5,791 bases of DNA, taken from an uncultured Bacteroidales bacterium. Its GTDB lineage: Bacteria; Bacteroidota; Bacteroidia; Bacteroidales; WCHB1-69. The translations under genes were made by a program, and so were the position numbers. The stretch is taken from NCBI GenBank assembly GCA_937892025.1, contig CALAVA010000239.1:1-5791 (forward strand), written 5' to 3'. The number at the start of each line of letters is the position of its first letter. Position 1 is the first letter of the stretch. Shown here one piece after another: positions 1-5,774 of this stretch. The notes beneath the pieces are model-generated. The model was not told the DNA's origin. It was given only the letters and a program-made list of their open reading frames with translations, and did not search any database.

Positions 1-23
1 TTTAGAAGTCCCCTTTATTTATA

Positions 24-1229
24 CTAAAAACCTACTTGCAATTGGAGTTGAATTTTGTCGTAGTCTGGTTGGAAATTTTTGATTATTGTAGGAGGCCCTG
101 CAGGGTTTGGTATTACGCTAACACCACTAACCATATTGTCGAGCATGCAACGTGAGTATTGCAATTGTAGGCGGCAGTTTCTGTAAAACCAATATTGAAG
201 ACCAATTACAAGTTTGGTAGATTTGTAATCCTCGTCTTTGTTATAATTGATATAGTCGTAACTTGCTACGGCATCGAGGTATGAGCAGAGAGGAATGGCT
301 GTTGTTACATATCCACCAAATGATTCAACATCGCCATCTTTGCCACCCATTACTTCGCCACGGATAGAGAACGGACGTTTTTTCCAATCGCTTGTGGGCG
401 TTGTAGTAAATGTTTTGTATTCGGTGCCGAATGTCCAACGGTCGCGGTCGTAATCTTCGCCTGCTTTTATGGTTGGGTTGTATGGCGAAATGGTGTCGCG
501 GCTACCTGTAAGCCAACAATAATCGGGTGCATTGCCTTTGCCTTTTTGTCCTGATACTACAAATCTTAGGTTAGGCATGGGGGCATATTCTAAGTTGGCA
601 ATATAATCTTTTTTGTTGTTTCTGTCGCTTATGTTTATACCTTGTCCGTTCATTACGGCAAGTTCGTATTTAAATTGACCTTGGGCAAGTTCTCCAAAAA
701 CTTTTAGTCCTAAGTCTCTACCATACATTACTTTATTTGCAAATAGTGGGTCAACTGTTCCTGCAAAAAAAGTTGTAGCTTGCGATGTAACATCAACAAG
801 TTCAAGCGATGAGGGGCTGTATGGGTTTTCGAGAGAAAGTGAGTTTTTAAATTGACCAAGTCTTATGTTTAAACCTTTGCCTTGTGTTACTCTAAAATCG
901 CTGTAAAACTCTTGTACTTCGGAGTTGAAATCGTGTAGAAAAAAGAAACTCCAACGGTCGGTAATTTGAGCAAATGCCACGAGCATAGCACGTTTAAAGT
1001 TAAACTCGTTCATATTAACGCCGTTTTGGTTGTTAAACTCATAGCCTGCTTGCATGTAGCCATGTAGTTGAATGCGTTTAGTAAGTGGACCAAAAAGGTT
1101 TTGTGTTGGAACAACCGATGAATCACCGTGGGGAGGTCTTCCGTGTTGGTTTTGCATGCCTTGTGGTGGTTGTGCTACAGCAAATAGCGATGCTGCAACA
1201 AACATAATGGTAAGAATTTTTTTTCTCAT
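24..1229 (-). CDS. Phosphate-selective porin O/P-type outer-membrane porin
   Basis: This 401-residue protein is predicted to form an outer-membrane beta-barrel pore for small solutes. Seen in the sequence: residues 1-19 are a Sec signal peptide (basic RKK, hydrophobic core, AVA just before a likely cleavage at Q20). A Pro/Gln/Gly/His-rich linker follows (about 20-40). From about residue 52 alternating barrel strands begin (IQLHGYMQAGYEF), with the family-like blocks NEFNFKRAMLVAF, FFFLHDFNS and LGQFKNSLSLENPYSPSSLE (124-143). The chain ends in QLQLQVGF, a terminal Phe typical of barrel proteins recognised by the BAM complex. Length is normal for the family, so the gene looks complete, with a TAG stop just inside the window edge. 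The start is fixed by the signal peptide; the leader is A-rich with no Shine-Dalgarno, as is common in Bacteroidota. Phosphate or polyphosphate selectivity is a family name only; the real substrate is unknown. It lies downstream of feoAB on the same strand, but a 190 bp gap with a hairpin argues for separate transcription. Confidence 0.85.
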   Translation of the reverse strand: MRKKILTIMFVAASLFAVAQPPQGMQNQHGRPPHGDSSVVPTQNLFGPLTKRIQLHGYMQAGYEFNNQNGVNMNEFNFKRAMLVAFAQITDRWSFFFLHDFNSEVQEFYSDFRVTQGKGLNIRLGQFKNSLSLENPYSPSSLELVDVTSQATTFFAGTVDPLFANKVMYGRDLGLKVFGELAQGQFKYELAVMNGQGINISDRNNKKDYIANLEYAPMPNLRFVVSGQKGKGNAPDYCWLTGSRDTISPYNPTIKAGEDYDRDRWTFGTEYKTFTTTPTSDWKKRPFSIRGEVMGGKDGDVESFGGYVTTAIPLCSYLDAVASYDYINYNKDEDYKSTKLVIGLQYWFYRNCRLQLQYSRCMLDNMVSGVSVIPNPAGPPTIIKNFQPDYDKIQLQLQVGF

Positions 1230-1311
1230 AGTTTTTTTCGTTTAATAAATTGTTGCAATGATAGGTATTTGGCTGTTAAATTATGTTAATTATTTTTTAT
1301 AAATTTATTAA

Positions 1312-1371
1312 ATCAACATAGGCGACTTTACGCTAACAATTTATGTTATCGTAAAAGTCGCCAGCGTTGAT
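1312..1371 (-). terminator. Long imperfect hairpin, probable feoAB terminator
   Basis: The arms pair as ATCAAC (1312-1317) with GTTGAT (1366-1371), then GGCGACTTT (1321-1329) with AAAGTCGCC (1354-1362), then ACG (1330-1332) with CGT (1350-1352) around one bulged A, then TAAC (1334-1337) with GTTA (1345-1348). The loop is 7 nt. The hairpin sits 49 bp past the feoAB stop and 82 bp before the porin start. On the minus strand it is followed by T/A-rich sequence rather than a clean T run, so termination is inferred from position and stem strength. It could instead be a structured porin leader or a dispersed palindromic repeat. Confidence 0.55.
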
Positions 1372-1419
1372 ATTATCATGGCTAATTTTATGTATGAGAA
1401 TGTTGTATATTCAAATATT

Positions 1420-3891
1420 TTAGAATAAAGTTTTTATAAAAAATGCTGCTAACCATGCCACTACTAAGGAGTATATTATAGAAAACGTAGTCCATTTTTT
1501 GCTGTTGGTTTCTTTGTAAATGGCTGCAGCTGTGGCTACACATGGGAAATATAGTAGTACAAAAACCATAAAACCAAATGCAGTGGTGTTTGTAAGTGGT
1601 GATTCTTGCGATGATAGTTTTTGCGATAGAGGGGCGGTATCGTCTTCATCGCCACCGCTGCGGTATAATACGCCCATGGTACTAACTACTATTTCCTTGG
1701 CTGCTACGCCTGTGAGTATGCTTATGCCGAGTTTCCAATCAAATCCAAGTGGCTTTATTATTGGTTCTATAAATTTTCCAAGCCGTCCAATGTAGGAATT
1801 TTCTTGTTTGCGGATACTTATTTCTTGTTCTATGTTGTTTAATATACTATCGCGCTCTATAAGGAGTTGTGCTTTTGATGCTTGGTTGTCTTCAAGGCTT
1901 ATTTGACGGTCAAGGTCGGCTATGTAATGTTGTGTATCTTGTTGATATTGTTCTATTTCCGTACTTGTTTGTGGAAAATAACCCAACGCCCAAATAATTA
2001 TTGATGCTAAGAGTATTACTCCTCCCATTTTTTTGAGATATTGCTTAGCTTTTTCCCACATGTGTTTAAGTACGTTGCGTACGGTGGGTATTCGATAGGG
2101 TGGAAGTTCCATAACAAAAGGTGCTTCTACGGCTTTAAAACTTGTTTTTCGTAAAACTATGGCTGTAAGTGCTGCCACAAGTATGCCTATGCAATAGATG
2201 CTTAGCGTTATAAGAGCTTGGTTGTTGGCAAAAAATGCAGCTGTAAGAACAGTGTAGAGCGGTAGTCGTGCATTACAACTCATGTATGGGTTGATAAGAG
2301 TGGTTAATATTCTGTCTTTGCGGTTTTCGAGAGTACGCGTGGCCATTACAGCGGGTACGTTGCAACCAAAGCCCATTATCATTGGTATAAATGACTTTCC
2401 GTGTAACCCTATTTTATGCATTATTTTGTCCATCAGAAAGGCAACACGTGCCATATAGCCAGTGTCTTCCATTAGGGAAATAAACATAAATAGTAATACT
2501 ATATTTGGCAAAAACACTATAACACCGCCAACACCACCTATTATTCCGTCTACAATTAAATCTTTGAGCATACCGTCGGGCATAGCACTTTTTATAACAT
2601 CACCAATTAGCTCTACAAGTGCCTCTATCCAGTCCATAGGATATTGTCCTATGGTAAATGTTGTTTGAAACATGAGATAGATTATTGCCAAAAATATTGG
2701 AAATCCTAAAAATTTATGGGTTAGGATGTTGTCTATTTTGTCGGTGAGTTTTCGAGTGTTTATAGTTCCTCGTTTATATGTTTCGCGTAATGCTCCCGAA
2801 ATAAAACCGTAACGTGTATCGGTTATTATGGTTTCACTATCTGATTTATATTCGGTTTCCAACGCCTTTATTTGATTGTTGGCACTTTCGATTATTTCTT
2901 TGTTATTGCCAATAATTGTTTTTTTTATGTCGGCATCTTTTTCGAGCATTTTTATGGCAAGAAACCTTGATGATACTTTTTGGAATAAATCGTTGTCGAG
3001 GTTTTTGTAAATTTTTTCTTGTAGAATGTTTATGGATTGTTCTATATTTTGTCCATAGTTGATGTGTATGTGCCTTATTGTTGGAGACTTATCTTCGTAT
3101 GCACGTATTACTGTGTCGAATAGCACACCAAAACCTTTGCCTTTGCTGCTTACCGTTGGTACAAATGGTATTCCGAGCATCTTTCCAAGCGTTATGTAGT
3201 CGAGTTTGTCGCCACGGCTTTCGAGTTCGTCATACATATTGAGAGCGGCTACAGTTTTTACGTCCATGTCGATAAGTTGGGTGGTAAGATAAAGGTTACG
3301 TTCAAGATTTGATGCGTCTATCATGTTTATAACCACATCGGGACTTTGCTCGGTTATAAATTTTCGTACATAGATTTCTTCTGCAGAGTAGGCTGTTAGC
3401 GAGTATGTTCCGGGTAAATCGGTGATGTTGAATATGTAGTTGTTGTATTTAAATTTTGCGGTTTTTGCATCCACTGTTACTCCGCTGTAGTTGCCAGTGC
3501 GTTCTTTACTTCCTGATGCGTAATTATAAAAGGTGGTTTTTCCACAATTAGGGTTGCCAACTAATGCTATGTTTATTGTGTTGCCGTGTTCTTTTATTTG
3601 ATTGTTTATAACTTCTTCAAATGTTAAATTTTTGTTTTCCTCGGCAGTTGCTTCGTCTTTTATGTGTTCTATGGGGATAACTTCCACCATTTTGGCTTCG
3701 CTTTTTCGTAGCGATACGTGATAGCCGAGTATTTCGTATTCTACTGGGTCGTTGAGTGGTGCTTGCTTTACTACGTGAACTGTTTTACCTCTTACAAACC
3801 CCATTTCCATAATGCGTTTGCGGAATGTGCCGCGTCCAAGTATTTTTGTTATTACGCATTGTTTGTCAACTTCTATCTCGCTTAAGTCCAT
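1420..3891 (-). CDS. feoB: FeoA-FeoB fusion, ferrous iron transporter
   Basis: This 823-residue inner-membrane protein takes up Fe2+ and carries its own G domain. Residues 1-74 are a FeoA-type SH3-like domain (with MEMGFVRGKTVHVV and EILGYHVSLRKSEA). After a linker comes the FeoB G domain: G1 GNPNCGKT (112-119), the NYSGVTV switch region (134-140), G3 DLPG (158-161), G4 NMYD (218-221) and G5 VSSK (247-250). A helical region (about 280-375) leads to the membrane domain (about 393-823). That domain has the conserved signatures GFGCNVPA (507-514), SCNARLP (538-544) and YFPC (781-784), whose cysteines are discussed as part of the iron path. A polar, probably coiled segment (about 640-700) lies between membrane helices. 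All key motifs are present, so the protein should be functional. Separate feoA and feoB genes are the enterobacterial arrangement; fusion is common in Bacteroidota. No feoC is visible, and no clear Fur box was found. The start is supported by an AAAGGTG element just upstream and by the FeoA domain beginning directly there. Confidence 0.95.
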   Translation of the reverse strand: MDLSEIEVDKQCVITKILGRGTFRKRIMEMGFVRGKTVHVVKQAPLNDPVEYEILGYHVSLRKSEAKMVEVIPIEHIKDEATAEENKNLTFEEVINNQIKEHGNTINIALVGNPNCGKTTFYNYASGSKERTGNYSGVTVDAKTAKFKYNNYIFNITDLPGTYSLTAYSAEEIYVRKFITEQSPDVVINMIDASNLERNLYLTTQLIDMDVKTVAALNMYDELESRGDKLDYITLGKMLGIPFVPTVSSKGKGFGVLFDTVIRAYEDKSPTIRHIHINYGQNIEQSINILQEKIYKNLDNDLFQKVSSRFLAIKMLEKDADIKKTIIGNNKEIIESANNQIKALETEYKSDSETIITDTRYGFISGALRETYKRGTINTRKLTDKIDNILTHKFLGFPIFLAIIYLMFQTTFTIGQYPMDWIEALVELIGDVIKSAMPDGMLKDLIVDGIIGGVGGVIVFLPNIVLLFMFISLMEDTGYMARVAFLMDKIMHKIGLHGKSFIPMIMGFGCNVPAVMATRTLENRKDRILTTLINPYMSCNARLPLYTVLTAAFFANNQALITLSIYCIGILVAALTAIVLRKTSFKAVEAPFVMELPPYRIPTVRNVLKHMWEKAKQYLKKMGGVILLASIIIWALGYFPQTSTEIEQYQQDTQHYIADLDRQISLEDNQASKAQLLIERDSILNNIEQEISIRKQENSYIGRLGKFIEPIIKPLGFDWKLGISILTGVAAKEIVVSTMGVLYRSGGDEDDTAPLSQKLSSQESPLTNTTAFGFMVFVLLYFPCVATAAAIYKETNSKKWTTFSIIYSLVVAWLAAFFIKTLF

Positions 3892-3893
3892 TT

Positions 3894-3900
3894 CACCTTT
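3894..3900 (-). promoter_or_regulatory. Ribosome binding site of feoAB
   Basis: On the minus strand AAAGGTG ends two bases before the feoAB ATG (AAAGGTGAAATG). It contains AGGTG, complementary to the 16S rRNA 3' end. The spacing is unusually short, and Bacteroidota depend little on Shine-Dalgarno pairing, so its contribution is uncertain. It still supports this ATG as the start, since the next in-frame Met (residue 28) would cut into the FeoA domain. Confidence 0.45.
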
Positions 3901-3919
3901 GTTTATTTGATTTCCGCCA

Positions 3920-3950
3920 CAAAATTACCATTAGCCTTAATAATATACAA
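3920..3950 (-). promoter_or_regulatory. Bacteroidota-type promoter of feoAB
   Basis: On the minus strand TAATTTTG (3920-3927) fits the Bacteroidota -7 consensus TAnnTTTG exactly. A TTG (3948-3950) lies 20 bases upstream, where the -33 element is expected. Transcription would start around 3914, leaving a leader of roughly 20-25 nt. The match ties the DNA to at least 3950 to the same Bacteroidota genome as feoAB. No mapped transcript is available, so this is a consensus call. Confidence 0.6.
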
Positions 3951-3968
3951 TCCCCAAAAATAGGGATT
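3949..3968. repeat. Short inverted repeat at the feoAB -33 region
   Basis: AATCCC (3949-3954) and GGGATT (3963-3968) form an inverted repeat with an 8-nt spacer. On the plus strand a short T run follows the second arm. Its left edge overlaps the -33 TTG of feoAB, so it could be an operator for a dimeric regulator. It could also be a weak terminator on either strand. It does not resemble a classical Fur or FNR box. Confidence 0.35.
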
Positions 3969-4308
3969 TTTGTGCAAAATAATCTCTCGGTTTTTATTCA
4001 CCTTTACAGATAAATTGTTAATTTGGATTTACAATATTTTGGATAACCGGATTTCCACCAAACATTTTTTCCGAAAGTAATTAGTTTCAATTTAAAAAAT
4101 AAATCTCCAAATATAATAGATATTTCCTTCTAAAAAGCACATCAGTCTAACTCTCAAAAAGGAAATAATCGGATACAACAAAAAAAGATTCTATTAAAAG
4201 AGACAAAATATTGAAATAAGAATAAGAAATCAAAAGAAAAAAGTTTAATAAAAGAATTTATGTTTCATTAAATAATTATTTTATTTCCTATAGAAGATAT
4301 TAATTTAT
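3951..4308. other. Gene-free stretch with falling G+C, possible junction
   Basis: I find no convincing gene here. By direct count G+C per 60 bases is about 28-30% for 3961-4080, 20% for 4081-4140, 27% for 4141-4200, 15% for 4201-4260, and 12% over 4261-4310. The feoAB-proximal part looks bacterial; the distal part resembles the AT-rich spacer between the dynein genes. The plus strand is A-rich with little T from about 4160 to 4260. A 9-bp inverted repeat (TATTTCCTT 4121-4129, AAGGAAATA 4159-4167) lies in the middle and may be chance. On the minus strand an open frame of about 40 codons ends near 4010 (it includes ITFGKNVWWKSGYPKY), but I recognise no family in it. Confidence 0.5.
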
Positions 4309-4644
4309 TTATGGAGCAAGACCGAATAAGCAGACGAAAGCATGCATTTTGTCATTTTCATATTTGACAGTGACAGATCCATCTTGGTTAGGATTCCATA
4401 AGCAGGTTGAGCTGAAGTTCATTGAAGCATATCCTTTTTGGAAGATAGTGCAAGTGCAAACGAATTTGAATCCTCTTTGTTGTTGGTGTAAAGCTTTGAT
4501 GATTTCATCAGAAATACCATTGCACCAATTTTGAGCTTGGTCTTTTTCATAGATTTTATCATTTAAGAATTGTCTGATGATGTCATCGACCATAGCAGTG
4601 AGTTCATCTTTAATGACAGCGAATTGTAATTCAGAAAGACTCAT
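4309..4644 (-). CDS. Tctex-1 (DYNLT) family dynein light chain, copy 1
   Basis: This 111-residue protein is a full-length member of the Tctex-1 dynein light chain family. Those proteins form homodimers, bind the dynein intermediate chain and help attach cargo to cytoplasmic or axonemal dynein. The alignment to animal DYNLT1 from memory is clear over the whole length: a helical N-terminal half with the conserved Trp (W40, in QNWCNGISDEIIKAL), then FKFVCTCTIFQKG (59-71; human FKYIVTCVIMQKN), SSTCLWNPNQDGS (78-90; human SSCFWDSSTDGS), VKYENDKM (93-100; human VRWENKTM) and the end VCLFGLAP (human VSAFGLSI). The frame has no intron and stops at TAA exactly where the family ends. Codon use differs from the bacterial genes: all nine Gln are CAA, both Arg AGA, all five Cys TGC. 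There is no Shine-Dalgarno; TATATATA lies 30 bp upstream. An 86% identical paralogue lies upstream on the same strand. I am sure of the family; the host is inferred to be a protist. Confidence 0.93.
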   Translation of the reverse strand: MSLSELQFAVIKDELTAMVDDIIRQFLNDKIYEKDQAQNWCNGISDEIIKALHQQQRGFKFVCTCTIFQKGYASMNFSSTCLWNPNQDGSVTVKYENDKMHAFVCLFGLAP

Positions 4645-4674
4645 ATTTTATATTTTAATTTTTTTTATTTTTAC

Positions 4675-4682
4675 TATATATA
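4675..4682 (-). promoter_or_regulatory. TATA-like element upstream of dynein light chain copy 1
   Basis: TATATATA lies 30 bp upstream of the copy 1 ATG on the minus strand. The same octamer occurs 32 bp upstream of copy 2 while the surrounding sequence differs, which suggests a conserved core promoter with a very short leader. In such AT-rich DNA chance is a real alternative. Confidence 0.4.
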
Positions 4683-4696
4683 TTTTTTAGATATTT

Positions 4697-4722
4697 TTAA
4701 TAATTAATTATTTAATTATTAA
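4697..4722. repeat. Perfect 11-bp inverted repeat with TTAT loop
   Basis: TTAATAATTAA (4697-4707) and TTAATTATTAA (4712-4722) are exact reverse complements around a 4-nt loop. The arms contain only A and T, so the stem is weak and chance is plausible. It abuts the next hairpin directly. Confidence 0.5.
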
Positions 4723-4766
4723 TTTGGAATAAAAATTTTAAATTCGTTTAAATTTTTTAATCCAAA
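4723..4766. repeat. Imperfect 20-bp hairpin with TTCG tetraloop
   Basis: Arms 4723-4742 (starting TTTGGA, ending TTTAAA) and 4747-4766 (starting TTTAAA, ending TCCAAA) pair at 18 of 20 positions around TTCG, a stable UNCG-class loop in RNA. The arm bases hold the few G and C of this region, which makes the pairing less likely to be trivial. It lies upstream of copy 1 and downstream of copy 2, so it could be a 3'-end structure of copy 2 far past its stop, a promoter-region cruciform, or a relic of a small mobile element. Confidence 0.45.
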
Positions 4767-5008
4767 GAATATTTGAAAGTAAAAAATTAAAAAAGTTATT
4801 GATAACTGGTACTAATCTGGAAAATTTAAGCTATATATAAATTTATTTTTATCGTCAAATATTTTTTTCATCACCATTCTTTGAAAAATTTTCACAAAAA
4901 AAAAAATTTTAAAGTAATTAGAAGTTCTTCAAAAAAGAAAATAGTTTTAAAAGAAATGTTTATTAAATGAATAAATTTAAATAAACAAAGGAATCAATAT
5001 TATTTTAT

Positions 5009-5341
5009 TTATGGAGCGATACCGAATAAGCAGACGAAGCAGTGTAATTTATCATTTTCATATTTGACAGTGATAGATCCATCGGTATTAGGATTCCATA
5101 AGCAAGTTGAACTGAAATGAAGAGAAGCATCTCCTTTTTGGAAGATAGTGCTGTTGCATACAAATTTGAATCCTCTTTGTTGTTGATGTAAGGCTTTGAT
5201 AATTTCATCAGAAATACCATTGCACCATGATTGAGCTTGATTTTGGTCGTAATCTTTATCATTTAAGAATTGTCTGATGATATCATCAACCATAGCAGTG
5301 AGTTCATCTTTAATTACTGCGAATTGTAATTCAGTGGTCAT
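5009..5341 (-). CDS. Tctex-1 (DYNLT) family dynein light chain, copy 2
   Basis: This 110-residue protein is the second Tctex-1 dynein light chain, in tandem with copy 1 and on the same strand. From the shared ELQFAVIKDEL onward it matches copy 1 at 92 of 107 residues. The changes cluster in the loop after the first helix (NDKDYDQNQAQSW against NDKIYEKDQAQNW) and in the beta-sheet half (VCNSTIFQKGDASLHF against VCTCTIFQKGYASMNF). The family landmarks remain: the Trp of QSWCNGISDEIIKAL, FKFVCNSTIFQKG, SSTCLWNPNTDGS, KYENDKLH and the end CLFGIAP. Numerous synonymous codon differences show that the duplication is not recent and that both copies have been kept under selection. The N-terminus differs (MTTELQ against MSLSELQ). 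The stop is TAA, all Gln are CAA, and there is no intron. TATATATA lies 32 bp upstream. The two copies could give homo- and heterodimers with different cargo or dynein classes; this is inference. Confidence 0.93.
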   Translation of the reverse strand: MTTELQFAVIKDELTAMVDDIIRQFLNDKDYDQNQAQSWCNGISDEIIKALHQQQRGFKFVCNSTIFQKGDASLHFSSTCLWNPNTDGSITVKYENDKLHCFVCLFGIAP

Positions 5342-5373
5342 CTTTTTATGTATAATTATTTTTTTATTCCATG

Positions 5374-5381
5374 TATATATA
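5374..5381 (-). promoter_or_regulatory. TATA-like element upstream of dynein light chain copy 2
   Basis: TATATATA lies 32 bp upstream of the copy 2 ATG on the minus strand, nearly the same position as the octamer before copy 1. No trichomonad-type TCA initiator motif is visible near either start codon. Confidence 0.4.
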
Positions 5382-5450
5382 TTTTAATTTAATAAATGTT
5401 TTATCAAATAATTAAATCATTTTAATTAAAATTTAATTCAAAATAAATTA

Positions 5451-5774
5451 ATGCTTTTAAGCGTTTCTATAGACGGTTGGAAAGATAATCACGATAAAAA
5501 CAGAGGCGCTCAAGGTATATTTCAAAAAATTACAACAAATCTTGACGAATTGGCTCAAAAATGTAAATACTCAGATACCGATATTATGATAGACATTAAA
5601 TCCATCGTTTTAAAAGATAACTTGTCTGATTTAGTTAAACTTTATGAATATGCAACAAATAAAGGCTATGAATTTTTCTCAATTTCATTTTTGAGAAACA
5701 ATAACTTAAAACAATATCCCGAATTAAAAACAACATTTGGAAAAGAGTTTTACGTTATTGTTTCTCAAAAATGA
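5451..5774 (+). CDS. Radical SAM protein, internal fragment
   Basis: The reading frame resembles the middle of a bacterial radical SAM enzyme. SVSIDG (4-9) followed by HDKNRG (14-19) is the typical beta-strand and loop (S-x-D-G, then H-D-x-x-R-G) that follows the cluster-binding region. A helix (IFQKITTNLDELAQKC), the strand DIMIDIKSIVL, a further helix (LSDLVKLYEYATNKG) and the strand FFSISFL follow, in the order of the partial TIM barrel. The CxxxCxxC motif for the [4Fe-4S] cluster, which lies well N-terminal of this point, is missing, so the piece cannot be an active enzyme. The frame is open only from 5430 and the ATG lacks a ribosome binding site, so it is probably an internal Met. The last six codons and the TGA lie in the terminal inverted copy (from 5754), so the apparent C-terminus is not the natural one. 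It is opposite in strand to all other genes. Substrate and subfamily cannot be told. Confidence 0.6.
   Translation: MLLSVSIDGWKDNHDKNRGAQGIFQKITTNLDELAQKCKYSDTDIMIDIKSIVLKDNLSDLVKLYEYATNKGYEFFSISFLRNNNLKQYPELKTTFGKEFYVIVSQK

Larger units (their letters stand above)
4645..5008. other. AT-rich spacer between the two dynein light chain genes
   Basis: This 364 bp stretch holds no gene I can see. A direct count over 4681-4980 gives 42 G or C in 300 bases, about 14%, against a much higher content in both flanking genes. That contrast is typical of AT-rich protist genomes. It contains a TATATATA element next to copy 1, two adjacent hairpins (4697-4766), homopolymer A/T runs around 4895-4920, and an imperfect stem near 4958-4986 just past the copy 2 stop. 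After both dynein stop codons the minus strand runs TAAATAAA, which could serve as an AATAAA-like polyadenylation signal. Confidence 0.6.

Noticed and set aside
1520..1795. Plus-strand 91-codon frame inside feoAB
   Set aside because: It is antisense to the conserved FeoB C-terminal membrane domain, with low-complexity sequence and no start signal.
2462..2668. Plus-strand 68-codon frame inside feoAB
   Set aside because: It is antisense to FeoB membrane helices, and its Ser/Ile/Pro-rich composition is what the complement of such helices gives.
3825..4013. Plus-strand 62-codon frame over the feoAB start and promoter
   Set aside because: It lies antisense to the FeoA domain and the promoter, has no ribosome binding site and resembles no protein family.
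4010..4130. Minus-strand open stretch of about 40 codons upstream of feoAB
   Set aside because: No recognisable motif, no start codon with supporting signals, and a length expected by chance.
4349..4534. Plus-strand 61-codon frame inside dynein copy 1
   Set aside because: It is the complement of the Tctex-1 core and has no family resemblance.
4645..5008. CRISPR array or tandem repeats in the AT-rich spacer
   Set aside because: No regularly spaced repeats are present, only inverted repeats and homopolymer runs.
5005..5262. 85-codon minus-strand frame overlapping the second dynein gene
   Set aside because: It overlaps dynein copy 2 in another frame. The family match lies entirely in the copy 2 frame, so this is a shadow.
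4309..5341. A bacterial toxin-antitoxin or phage small-protein pair
   Set aside because: Two small tandem genes suggested this, but the full-length match to Tctex-1, including its C-terminal FGL ending, is specific. The two genes are paralogues, not partners of different families.
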